A DNA stretch of 64,000 nucleotides from JAJPKK01 sp963807015. Lineage in GTDB: Bacteria; Pseudomonadota; Alphaproteobacteria; Rhizobiales; Xanthobacteraceae. The translations under genes and the position numbers were made by a program. Location of the stretch: NCBI GenBank assembly GCA_963807015.1, contig CAWEAS010000025.1:62001-126000 (forward strand). Direction: 5' to 3'. The notes beneath the pieces were generated by a model that was given only the letters and a program-made list of their open reading frames with translations, did not search any database and was not told where the DNA came from. How positions within the stretch are numbered: position 1 is the stretch's first letter; every line of letters starts with the position of its first letter. This document shows, piece after piece, positions 8,932 to 16,745 of the stretch.

Positions 8932-9453
8932 ATGAACTTGTTCGTCGCCTTTTCGTTGGCGGCCGTTTTGGAGAGCGCCGCGGTTCCCTTGTGGGGCTGC
9001 GACGGCGCTCCACCGATAACCGCCGCATCGGTTCAATTCGCCCAAGCTGATACGGCGGTGCGGCCGGCCGATGCGCCCAAGGTCGCCGATGCGACCGCGC
9101 AGGAAGAGTCCAACGAAGCGAGGTTCGAGAAGCGGTTTCCGCAAAATGTCCGCGTCGGCGACTTGATCGGCCTGCCGGTGCTCGATGATGACGACGTGAC
9201 GCTCGGCCATGTCCAGGAGGTCGTTCGCGATCCCGAGGGCAAGACGAAGCTCATCGTCTCCTACAGCCGATGGTTCGGATGGTTCGGCCGCCCGGTGGCG
9301 GTGCCGATCGAGGCCGTCGCCATCCTCGCGCGGCAGATCGCTTCGGTCGAAATGCAGCCGCCGGAATATGCCAAGGCACCGACCTGGATGCCAGGCGCCG
9401 ATCAGCGCCTTCCCGACAACGACACGATCCGGATTGCCCTCACCCGCCGGTGA
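8932..9453 (+). CDS. Exported PRC-barrel domain protein
   Basis: A 173-residue protein whose first 22 or so residues are hydrophobic and resemble a signal peptide (MNLFVAFSLAAVLESAAVPL). A disordered acidic linker follows, then a PRC-barrel domain at about residues 65-135 (RVGDLIGLPVLDDDDVTLGHVQEVV, broken here by EGKTKL into the second half). PRC barrels are small beta folds found in the photosynthetic reaction-centre H subunit, RimM and many stress or envelope proteins. No partner is evident here. AAAGGGA precedes the ATG. It is convergent with ispG. Confidence 0.75.
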   Translation: MNLFVAFSLAAVLESAAVPLWGCDGAPPITAASVQFAQADTAVRPADAPKVADATAQEESNEARFEKRFPQNVRVGDLIGLPVLDDDDVTLGHVQEVVRDPEGKTKLIVSYSRWFGWFGRPVAVPIEAVAILARQIASVEMQPPEYAKAPTWMPGADQRLPDNDTIRIALTRR

Positions 9454-9493
9454 CCTTTCGTCACCGCCCTAGGTAGGGGCGCGCTGGTCCTGC

Positions 9494-10744
9494 TTACTCG
9501 GCCGCGGTCTGGCGGCCGGTGCCGTAGCGGCGTTCGATGTAATCGATCACGATGTTCTTGAAGTCGGCGGCGACGGTCGCGCCGCGCAACGTCATTGCCT
9601 TCTTGCCGTCGATGAAGACCGGCGCCGCCGGCTGCTCGCCGGTGCCGGGGAGCGAGATGCCGATGTCCGCGTGCTTCAACTCGCCGGGGCCGTTGACGAT
9701 GCAGCCCATCACCGCGACGTTGAGGCTCTCGACCCCGGGGTAGCGCGTCTTCCATTCCGGCATCGACACCTGGATGAAGTCCTGGATCTCGCGGGCGAGT
9801 TCCTGGAACGTGGTCGAGGTGGTACGCCCGCAGCCCGGGCAGGCGGCAACCAGCGGCACGAACACCCGGAAGCCCATGGTCTGCAGGAGTTCCTGCGCGA
9901 CCTTGACCTCGAGCGTGCGGTCGCCGCCAGGCTCAGGCGTGAGCGAAACGCGTACTGTGTCGCCGATGCCCTGCTGGAGCAGGATGCCCATGGCGGCAGA
10001 CGACGCCACGATGCCTTTCGAGCCCATGCCGGCCTCGGTGAGGCCGAGATGGATGGCGTAGTCAGAACGCCGCGCAAGGTCGATGTAGACCGCGATCAGG
10101 TCCTGCACCGCGGACACTTTGGCGGACAGGATGATGCGCGAGCGCGGCATGCCCATTTGCTCGGCGCGCGCTGCCGACAGCAAGGCCGACTGCACCATCG
10201 CCTCGCGCGTCACCGCCCGCACGTCGGCGGGCTGCGGCAGCGTAGCGTTCTCGTCCATCAAATGGGTGAGCAACTCCTGATCGAGCGAGCCCCAGTTGGC
10301 GCCAATGCGCACCGGCTTTTCGTGCTTGAGCGCCATTTCGATGATGGCGCCGAACTGGCGGTCCTTCTTCTCCTTGAAGCCGACGTTACCGGGATTGATG
10401 CGGTACTTATCGAGCGCCTCGGCGCAGGCTGGATGGTCGGCGAGAAGCTTGTGGCCGATGTAGTGGAAGTCGCCGACGATCGGCGCCGTCACGCCCATCT
10501 TGAGCAGGCGCTCCTTGATATGGGGCACGGCAGCGGCGGCCTCATCGCGGTCGACGGTGATGCGCACCAGTTCAGAGCCGGCGCGTGCCAGCGCGGCCAC
10601 CTGGCGAACGGTCGAATCGACATCGGCGGTATCGGTGTTGGTCATGGATTGGACCACCACCGGCGCCCCGCCTCCGACCGTGACATTGCCGACCTGGACC
10701 GGCACGGTCTTATGTCTCAGCAACGGCGCCGCGCTGTCGTTCAT
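9494..10744 (-). CDS. ispG: 4-hydroxy-3-methylbut-2-en-1-yl diphosphate synthase
   Basis: IspG (GcpE) converts methylerythritol cyclodiphosphate to HMBPP, the penultimate step of the MEP isoprenoid pathway, using a [4Fe-4S] cluster. The 416-residue protein has the N-terminal TIM-barrel signature (VQSMTNTDTADV) and the cluster ligands Cys302 and Cys305 (ACPGCGR) and Cys348 (GCIVNGPGE). Glu355 follows in the conserved NGPGE motif. Length and spacing are those of proteobacterial IspG without the plant-type insertion. It is transcribed alone; the ATG at 10744 has AGGAATT just upstream. Confidence 0.97.
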   Translation of the reverse strand: MNDSAAPLLRHKTVPVQVGNVTVGGGAPVVVQSMTNTDTADVDSTVRQVAALARAGSELVRITVDRDEAAAAVPHIKERLLKMGVTAPIVGDFHYIGHKLLADHPACAEALDKYRINPGNVGFKEKKDRQFGAIIEMALKHEKPVRIGANWGSLDQELLTHLMDENATLPQPADVRAVTREAMVQSALLSAARAEQMGMPRSRIILSAKVSAVQDLIAVYIDLARRSDYAIHLGLTEAGMGSKGIVASSAAMGILLQQGIGDTVRVSLTPEPGGDRTLEVKVAQELLQTMGFRVFVPLVAACPGCGRTTSTTFQELAREIQDFIQVSMPEWKTRYPGVESLNVAVMGCIVNGPGELKHADIGISLPGTGEQPAAPVFIDGKKAMTLRGATVAADFKNIVIDYIERRYGTGRQTAAE

Positions 10745-10928
10745 CGCAATTCCTCCAAACCCCGCTCACTCAGACATAAGCTAGGACAGTGACGGCAACA
10801 ACACGTGGGACTAATTTCCGCAAGCTTCCGGAACCCGCTCTGTGCTTTTCGAGGCGCATTTTTTGCAGGTAGCGTAAATTGTTCCACGCCTTCCGCAGCC
10901 ACAGAGCTGCACGTCATTGGGATCGTAC

Positions 10929-11801
10929 ATGAGACTGAAACTGCCCATCCGACTCTCGGTTGCCGGATTTACGGCGATTGCGTTGTTTTGCGTGGCCCTC
11001 GGCATCACCGCAGCCTCGGATGATCGAAAATATCCCGACTGGAAAGGCCAGTGGATCCGCACGCGCGTTCCGGGCGCGGTCGGCCAGCCGCCGCACGATC
11101 CCTCGAAGCCGCCCGGCCGCGGCCAACAGGCGCCGCTGACTGCCGAATATCAGGCGAAGTTCGAGGTCAACCTCGCCGACCAAGCCGCCGGCGGGCAGGG
11201 CACCTCGGCGACCTTTGCGTGCCTGCCCAACGGCATGCCGCGCGTCATGATCGCCTACGAGCCGATCGAGTTCGTGGTCACCCCGGACATCACCTACATC
11301 CTGCTCGACCATATCGAGCACAGCCGCCGCGTCTACACCGACGGACGCGATTGGCCGGACATGATCGAGCCGAGCTGGGTCGGCTATTCGATCGGAAGAT
11401 GGGTCGATCGCGACGGCGATGGCCGTTACGACATGCTCGAAATCGAGAGCCGCGGCTTCAAGGGTCCGCGCGCTTATGATGCGAGCGGCTTGCCGCTTCA
11501 TGAGGACAACGCCAGCATCTTCAAGGAGCGCATCTACCTCGACGATGCCAACCCCGACATCCTGCACGAGGAGATCACCACCATCGACCACGCGCTGACG
11601 CGGCCATGGACGGTCACGAGGAACTATCGGCGCAATCCATATCCGAAGGCGGTATGGCAGGAATGGATTTGCGGCGAAAACAACCCGCACGTGGTGATCG
11701 GCTCGGACAACTACTTTCTCAGCGCCGACGGCTTGCTGATGCCGGCGCGCAAGGACCAGCCGCCACCCGACCTCAGGTATTTCAAGCCGCGCAAGCAGTA
11801 G
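10929..11801 (+). CDS. Exported protein of unknown function
   Basis: A 290-residue protein with a clear signal peptide (MRLKLPIRLSVAGFTAIALFCVALG), followed by YPDWKGQW and a Pro/Gly-rich segment with HDPSKPPGRGQQAPL. The rest is rich in aromatic and acidic residues (DWPDMIEPSWVGYSIG, DRDGDGRYDMLEIE). The DRDGDGRYD stretch looks like a possible calcium-binding loop. ATG 10929 was chosen over an upstream TTG (10917) because it starts the signal peptide. Similar exported proteins beginning YPDWKGQW occur in Bradyrhizobium-like genomes as far as I recall, but I know of no function. Confidence 0.7.
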   Translation: MRLKLPIRLSVAGFTAIALFCVALGITAASDDRKYPDWKGQWIRTRVPGAVGQPPHDPSKPPGRGQQAPLTAEYQAKFEVNLADQAAGGQGTSATFACLPNGMPRVMIAYEPIEFVVTPDITYILLDHIEHSRRVYTDGRDWPDMIEPSWVGYSIGRWVDRDGDGRYDMLEIESRGFKGPRAYDASGLPLHEDNASIFKERIYLDDANPDILHEEITTIDHALTRPWTVTRNYRRNPYPKAVWQEWICGENNPHVVIGSDNYFLSADGLLMPARKDQPPPDLRYFKPRKQ

Positions 11802-11839
11802 CGCGTGCCATCCGCGTCCACTTCGTAGGCCACCGACAG

Positions 11840-11946
11840 CGTCATTCCGGGGCGCCGCGCAGCGGCGAGCCTGGAATCCATAACCACGGCCGGGGAGTAT
11901 AGATTCCGGGCTCGCCTTCGCTGCGCGACGGCGCCCCGGAATGACG
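11840..11946. repeat. Composite palindromic intergenic repeat
   Basis: Eighteen-base perfect inverted arms at 11840-11857 (cgtcattccggggcgccg) and 11929-11946 enclose a 71-bp centre with smaller dyads. It lies between two convergent genes. A related element sits at 43117-43224. Both share GTCAYTCCGGG at one end, GGCGAGC/GCAAGC-type inner dyads and CCGGAATGAC at the other end. Confidence 0.85.
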
Positions 11947-11953
11947 GTGTTGA

Positions 11954-11992
11954 GGTGGGCACGCGCGGACGTGTGTCCGCGCTTTGCCCACC
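11954..11992. repeat. Hairpin repeat next to the composite palindrome
   Basis: The outer arms ggtgggc and gcccacc enclose a perfect 8-bp inner stem (gcgcggac/gtccgcgc) with the loop gtgt. It is followed by gctttgcccaccctacgg, a string seen often in Bradyrhizobium intergenic repeats. It could act as a terminator-like barrier between the convergent exported-protein and protease genes, but there is no T-run. Confidence 0.7.
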
Positions 11993-12009
11993 CTACGGTG
12001 AGACGCAGC

Positions 12010-13023
12010 CTATTTGCAGCCGTTCTGCACCTTGGCCAGCAGCGGGTTGAATTCCACCGCGGTCAGGTACGCGCCGAACTCGACGCCAGGATAGGCGGTG
12101 TTCTGAAACGACGTCACCGCGATCAGCAGATTGTTGGTAGCCGACTCGGTCGCGTCAAAATTCACGATCCAGGCCCCGCCACTGGTGCCGGACGTAAGGT
12201 CGGTGATCGGCTGCCAGTGCGCCACGAGGTTCGACAGCGACTCGCTCGGAAACATCGGGATCGAATCGGCGAAGAACACGATGCCGTGCGATTGCTGAAC
12301 GATCTGGCCGTTGAGAATGTCGCCCGCGTAGCCCACCCTGGTGGCTGCAACCCACTTGCCCTTCCAGTCGAGATCGTAATGCATCACCCCGGTCTGGCTA
12401 TTGCCGTCGACCAGGATCATCGCAAAGTCATGCTGAGCGGCGTTCCTGAGGGCGGCATCCTTCTGCGCCGGAGTCATGCTCGAGTAGTTCGAGGGGAAGA
12501 CCCATCCCGGACTGGCGAGCGCACATTTCGTTTTGTAGGTGTGGGAGCCTTCGCCGTTCTGATACTGAAGGACAAAGTATTGCTTGGTCAGGTCATAGCC
12601 CTGGCCGGTCGGATCGTCGGGGAGGTCCTTGAGGCAATGACCGGCCGTGAGAACGACGTTCGGGGTAATGAACTGACCGGTGCATTGGACGTCGGCATTG
12701 GGATCCTTCTGCGTCGGGGTCAGATTGACCACCATTCCAACCCATTTGAGCGGAGCGAGGCTCGGATTTCCGGTGCTGCGTGTGCTGTTCGCCTGGGCAA
12801 GGCGCAGCATTGGCGGCGCAGATGGATCGGAGGTTTTGCCGAATGGCTTGCCGGACAGCACGGTCTTACCCTGCAGACCGTTTGAGAAGACGCTCTTGGG
12901 AATGATGCCGCCCGGTGGACCGATGCCTGCGGTCGGCGTGCCGACATCGATCGCATTTGCCCGTAGCGCGACCAGCGCCGCAACAGCCGCAAGACCTGCA
13001 ATGGCGAAATAACTTCCGCGCAT
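12010..13023 (-). CDS. Secreted trypsin-like serine protease
   Basis: A 337-residue exported protein with a chymotrypsin-fold protease domain. The catalytic triad is readable: His129 in VLTAGHC, Asp199 in QHDFAMILVD and Ser281 in GTSGGAW. A signal peptide covers about residues 1-24 (ending RANA). A Pro/Gly-rich segment of about 70 residues precedes the domain and could be a propeptide or linker. Cys114 and Cys130, with Cys167, may form the usual disulfide that braces the His loop. The domain has no PDZ or repeats, so it is not DegP. It converges on the exported-protein gene through two repeats. Substrate unknown. Confidence 0.85.
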   Translation of the reverse strand: MRGSYFAIAGLAAVAALVALRANAIDVGTPTAGIGPPGGIIPKSVFSNGLQGKTVLSGKPFGKTSDPSAPPMLRLAQANSTRSTGNPSLAPLKWVGMVVNLTPTQKDPNADVQCTGQFITPNVVLTAGHCLKDLPDDPTGQGYDLTKQYFVLQYQNGEGSHTYKTKCALASPGWVFPSNYSSMTPAQKDAALRNAAQHDFAMILVDGNSQTGVMHYDLDWKGKWVAATRVGYAGDILNGQIVQQSHGIVFFADSIPMFPSESLSNLVAHWQPITDLTSGTSGGAWIVNFDATESATNNLLIAVTSFQNTAYPGVEFGAYLTAVEFNPLLAKVQNGCK

Positions 13024-13248
13024 TCATAGCCCCCTGTTCATGGTCGACTAGGTATCAACAGATGAAAGAACGTTGGTGCGACGATAGCAGGGAGTTTCGG
13101 GGCGATGAAGGTGCAAAATCTCTGTTGAGTCCGTGACCGCGCGTGCTGGCGGTTGTCTCGCGAGGATACCCGCGACAGGTGCAACCTTCGACGCATGACT
13201 GGCTTGGTGTGGTGACGCAAAGCTGTGGCAGCTATATTGTCAGCTAGC

Positions 13249-13271
13249 CGGTAGCTTCGTTGAAGCTACCG
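13249..13271. promoter_or_regulatory. Perfect dyad upstream of the lipocalin-like gene
   Basis: The arms cggtagcttc (13249-13258) and gaagctaccg (13262-13271) are perfect inverted complements with a 3-nt loop, ending 30 bp before the ATG at 13302. It could be an operator or a 5'-leader hairpin. No T-run follows, so a terminator is unlikely. Confidence 0.55.
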
Positions 13272-13301
13272 AAACGGATCGTGGATTCTTAGGAGCCGCA
13301 C

Positions 13302-13736
13302 ATGAGGATGAAGGCGTGCATTGCCGCGCTCATTGCTTTGGCGTTTTTCGCGGCTCCGGCCTCTGCTCAGACGACGGCGAAATCCATCAAGGATCAGGTG
13401 GTCGGCGATTGGCAACTGGTGTCGATCGGCATCGCCGAGATGCAGCCTTATGGCACCAATCCGAACGGCATGATGTACGTCGGAGCCGACGGGCGCTTTT
13501 CGGTGATTGTGATCAGCGAAGGCAAGGCAAAGAACATTGCCTTCTTCGGGACCTACACGATCAACGAAGCTGACCGTTCGATGACGCTTCATGTGCTCGG
13601 CACCACGGCGGCGAATGCCAGCGGCGCCGATCACAAGCGTATCCTATCGTTCAATGGCGATCAGATGATCCAGAACACGATCTCGCCGACCGGCAGCAAA
13701 GGACCCGTTTCCATCGTTTGGAAACGGGTCAGTTGA
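13302..13736 (+). CDS. Exported lipocalin-like domain protein
   Basis: A 144-residue protein with a signal peptide of about 22 residues (ending APASAQ) and a single lipocalin-like beta-barrel domain (VVGDWQLVSIGIAEM, GMMYVGADGRFSVIVI, FFGTYTINEADRSM). Proteins of this domain type usually have no known ligand. TAGGAGCC precedes the ATG. A perfect dyad lies 30 bp upstream, and a second dyad spans the last codons. It is transcribed alone and converges on regA with only 27 bp between the stops. Confidence 0.8.
   Translation: MRMKACIAALIALAFFAAPASAQTTAKSIKDQVVGDWQLVSIGIAEMQPYGTNPNGMMYVGADGRFSVIVISEGKAKNIAFFGTYTINEADRSMTLHVLGTTAANASGADHKRILSFNGDQMIQNTISPTGSKGPVSIVWKRVS
13702..13730. terminator. 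11-bp hairpin spanning the end of the lipocalin-like gene
   Basis: The arms gacccgtttcc (13702-13712) and ggaaacgggtc (13720-13730) are a perfect 11-bp dyad with a 7-nt loop. It overlaps the last codons of the gene and is 33 bp from the end of the convergent regA. There is no T-tract, so factor-independent termination is uncertain; it may be a 3'-end stabiliser or a bidirectional pause. Confidence 0.45.
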
Positions 13737-13763
13737 TCCGAATAATTTCGGCAGGCGCGCGCC

Positions 13764-14315
13764 CTATTTCGGGGCACGCTTGGCGAGGATGCGTTGCAGT
13801 GTGCGGCGATGCATGTTGAGACGCCGTGCCGTCTCCGAGACATTCCGCCCGCACAATTCGTAAATCCGCTGGATGTGCTCCCAGCGCACGCGATCGGCCG
13901 ACATCGGATTGGCGGGGGGCTCTGCCTTGTGACCATCAATCGCCAACAGGGCCGCGGCCACATCGTCGGCATCGGCGGGCTTTGACATGTAGTCGACGGC
14001 GCCGAGCTTCACGGCGGTGACAGCCGTCGCGATATTGCCGTAGCCCGTAAGCACGATACCGCGCGCCTCGGGCCGCCGCTGCTTGAGGGCTGAAATCACG
14101 TCGAGGCCGCTACCATCGCCAAGTCGCATGTCGACGACGGCATACGCCGGCGCCGCCTTCTCGACCTGCGTTAACCCGTCGGCAACGGTCTCTGCAGTCG
14201 TTACGGTAAAACCGCGCCCTTCCATTGCGCGCGCCAGCCGCTGCAAGAACGACTTGTCGTCTTCGACGATGAGCAGGGTGCGTTCACCCGGAATCGCCGC
14301 GAGCATTTCCGTCAT
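13764..14315 (-). CDS. regA: Redox response regulator RegA/ActR type
   Basis: A 183-residue response regulator. The N-terminal receiver has the acidic pair in VEDD (Asp19-Asp20), the phospho-acceptor Asp62 in VVDMRLGDGSG, and the conserved Lys of KPAD. A short linker leads to a C-terminal Fis-type helix-turn-helix (NVSETARRLNMHRRTLQRIL), which is nearly invariant in RegA/PrrA/ActR. In relatives it activates respiration, CO2 or nitrogen fixation and hydrogen metabolism at low oxygen. The partner kinase gene lies about 100 bp upstream on the same strand. Confidence 0.95.
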   Translation of the reverse strand: MTEMLAAIPGERTLLIVEDDKSFLQRLARAMEGRGFTVTTAETVADGLTQVEKAAPAYAVVDMRLGDGSGLDVISALKQRRPEARGIVLTGYGNIATAVTAVKLGAVDYMSKPADADDVAAALLAIDGHKAEPPANPMSADRVRWEHIQRIYELCGRNVSETARRLNMHRRTLQRILAKRAPK

Positions 14316-14417
14316 GTTTTTACGAGCCTCAATCTAAACCTGAAGCCGTCTCGAACAGTGACCGCTTCAGTACGCCAGGCCGCCCTCTTGGTAATTATAG
14401 GTATGGCGTCCTGATTC

Positions 14418-15812
14418 TTAGGCAAGAGGCTCGGCGGGCATTTTCTCCGCGGCCGGCAGCGCAAGCGGCGCCTCCATCTGCTTTTCCCAAATGCGCTGGC
14501 GCTCGAAATCAGCCCGTTTCCAACGCACTTTAACGATTGCACCGCGCTGCGGGAACTGTTTGTTTTCCAAGGAGATTTTAGCCCCAGCCCGAGCGAGTAA
14601 GGTTTTGGCGATAAAGAATCCCAAACCCAAGCCCGGCATTTCCGTGCCGCGCATGCGGCGGCCGCGGGAGCTCGTGACATAAGGCTCGCCCATGCGGTCG
14701 ATGATTTCCGGCGGAAAGCCCGAGCCATCGTCGCGCACGACGACAATGACCTGATCGTTGGTCCACCTCGCCTCGACCTCGACCCGCTCACGCGCGAAAT
14801 CGACGGCATTCTCCAGAATATTGCCCAGCCCATAGAGGACCGCCGGATTGCGCGCCCCGACCGGCTCGCTCGGATCGTCTTTGGCGATGGTGACGTCGAT
14901 CGCGACGCCGGCATCGCGGTTCGGCGCCACCACTTCCTCGATCAGGGCGGATAGCTTCATCCGCTCGAACGGCTCGCCCGGCGCGGGCAACTCGGTCAGC
15001 TTGCCGAGGATCCCGCCGCAGCGCTGGGCCTGTTCGCGCAACAGACGGATGTCGTCGGCAAATCGCGACATCGGCTCGGTCCCGCGAGTACGCTCGAGCT
15101 CCTTCTCGATCTCGCGGGCGACGACGAGAATCGTCGACAGCGGCGTGCCGAGCTCGTGAGCGGCCGCAGCGGCGAGCCCATCGAGCTGAGACAGATAATG
15201 CTCCCGGGTGAGCACGAGTTCGGTCGCGGCCAACGCATCAGTGAGCTGGCGCGATTCCTCGATGATTTGCCATGCATAGATGCTGGTGTAGGCGATCGCG
15301 AGCATCAGCGAGAGCCAGACCCCGATCATGTAGAGCGGCGGCAATTCCAGCTGCTCTTCCTCCGGCCAGGGCAGCGGATAGTAGTAGCGCACCAGCACCG
15401 TCGCGCAGATGAACACCAGCGCGCCGAGGATCAGCGTCATACGTTTCGGGAGCGCCGCAGCCGAGATCAGCACCGGCGTCGCCAGCAGGAACGAGAACGG
15501 ATTCTGCAGTCCCCCGGTCAGGTACAGGAGACCCGCAAGCTCGATAATATCGAGCGCCAGAAGCCACGCAGCCTGGTGCGGCTCCAGGCGCTGGTTTAGC
15601 CTGAACCGCATCCGCAGCGCGATGTTCGTGGCGGCGTAGGTCGCAATAACCCCGAGACAGGCCCAGAACGGCACTTCGAAATCGAAGCCGTCGTAGACGA
15701 CGAGGACCGCCGCGGTTTGCCCGAGGACCGCGAGCCAACGCAGCCGCACCAGCGTGTCCAGGCGGACATGCCGCAGCGAGGGTGGTGTCGACTCGGCGAA
15801 CACATCGGTCAT
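14418..15812 (-). CDS. regB: Redox sensor histidine kinase RegB/ActS type
   Basis: A 464-residue membrane sensor kinase. Six hydrophobic segments cover residues about 25-185. The quinone-sensing motif GGLQNPF is at 100-106, and the H-box is HELGTPLSTI with phospho-acceptor His219. The redox-active cysteine of the family is present as Cys265 in QAQRCGGIL. Catalytic N and G boxes follow (GNILENAVDFA, DDGSGFPPE, GLGLGFFIAKTLL). The ATG at 15812 starts MTDVFAESTPP; a longer reading to 15974 extends over the divergent promoter region. With regA it forms the redox two-component system. Its promoter faces the ABC transporter genes over 165 bp. Confidence 0.95.
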   Translation of the reverse strand: MTDVFAESTPPSLRHVRLDTLVRLRWLAVLGQTAAVLVVYDGFDFEVPFWACLGVIATYAATNIALRMRFRLNQRLEPHQAAWLLALDIIELAGLLYLTGGLQNPFSFLLATPVLISAAALPKRMTLILGALVFICATVLVRYYYPLPWPEEEQLELPPLYMIGVWLSLMLAIAYTSIYAWQIIEESRQLTDALAATELVLTREHYLSQLDGLAAAAAHELGTPLSTILVVAREIEKELERTRGTEPMSRFADDIRLLREQAQRCGGILGKLTELPAPGEPFERMKLSALIEEVVAPNRDAGVAIDVTIAKDDPSEPVGARNPAVLYGLGNILENAVDFARERVEVEARWTNDQVIVVVRDDGSGFPPEIIDRMGEPYVTSSRGRRMRGTEMPGLGLGFFIAKTLLARAGAKISLENKQFPQRGAIVKVRWKRADFERQRIWEKQMEAPLALPAAEKMPAEPLA

Positions 15813-15977
15813 GGCGTTGTTCCGGGACCGTTCATACGTTTCATTTGTCCTATATGGCGTCACTTTAGAGAGATTGATACCGGTCGCGCCCTGTGGACCC
15901 GGCCTTGCTTCGTGGCCCTGCCCGGGCCAAACCTGCCGCCCGTCCGCACAATCCGCAACGTCTAGGACGCTCAACGT

Positions 15978-16745
15978 TTGAACCCCATTGCCGCACCCAC
16001 CGATGTTCCTGCGATTGCTGTGGATCGCCTGGTTAAGATTTACCAGCGCGGCCCGGCGGTCGACGGCATCAGTTTCTCGCTCGCGCGCGGCTCGGTCACC
16101 GCGCTACTCGGCGGCAACGGCGCCGGCAAAACGACGACGATCGCCATGATCATGGGGCTGCTGACGCCGACCTCCGGTACCGTGCGGGTGCTCGGCGCGG
16201 AGATGCCGCGCCAGCGCTACCACGTGCTGCATCGCATGAACTTCGAAAGCCCGTACGTCGAAATGCCGATGCGCTTGACGGTGCGCCAGAACCTCACGGT
16301 CTTCGGCCGCCTCTATGGCGTGCTCGATCTCGCCGGGCGCATCGCCGACCTCGCGCAACAACTTGATCTCGAGGAACTGCTCGACCGTCCGACCGGCAAG
16401 CTGTCGTCCGGACAAAAGACGCGGGTCTCGCTCGCCAAAGCGCTAATCAACAGTCCCGACGTGCTGCTGCTCGATGAACCGACCGCGTCGCTTGATCCCG
16501 ACACTGCCGATTGGGTGCGGTCGTGTCTCGAGCGCTACCGCGCCGCGCACCAAGCCACGATCCTGCTTGCCTCGCACAACATGGGCGAGGTGGAGCGCCT
16601 GTGCGAACGTGTGATCATCCTGAAAAAGGGCCGGATCGAGGATGACGGTGCGCCGGCCGATCTGCTCTCCCGCTACGGCCGCGAAACACTCGAAGAGGTG
16701 TTTCTCGACGTGGCGCGCGGCCGCCTTCGCGAGGCCGCGCAATGA
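15978..16745 (+). CDS. ABC transporter ATP-binding protein (ABC-2 exporter)
   Basis: A 255-residue ATPase with Walker A GGNGAGKTT, the signature LSSGQKTRVSLAKAL (a normal SGQ in place of SGGQ), and Walker B VLLLDEPTASLDPDTAD with a following H-loop (LLASHNMGEVE). It resembles the drug or polysaccharide ABC-2 exporter class (CcmA/NodI type). The start shown is a TTG (15978), which is uncertain; a GTG near 16020 is an alternative. It overlaps the permease gene by 4 bp (ATGA). The shared upstream region with regB could place it under RegA control, but this is a guess from location. Confidence 0.88.
   Translation: MNPIAAPTDVPAIAVDRLVKIYQRGPAVDGISFSLARGSVTALLGGNGAGKTTTIAMIMGLLTPTSGTVRVLGAEMPRQRYHVLHRMNFESPYVEMPMRLTVRQNLTVFGRLYGVLDLAGRIADLAQQLDLEELLDRPTGKLSSGQKTRVSLAKALINSPDVLLLDEPTASLDPDTADWVRSCLERYRAAHQATILLASHNMGEVERLCERVIILKKGRIEDDGAPADLLSRYGRETLEEVFLDVARGRLREAAQ

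Noticed and set aside
10811..11062. A Cys-rich 83-residue minus-strand frame with a CGCG and a CKKC-like end
   Set aside because: It lies across the start of the exported-protein gene; the cysteine pattern is too irregular to call a zinc ribbon, and there is no ribosome-binding site.
13702..13730. A certain rho-independent terminator after the lipocalin-like gene
   Set aside because: The stem is perfect but no T-run follows on either strand, so it is listed with low confidence only.
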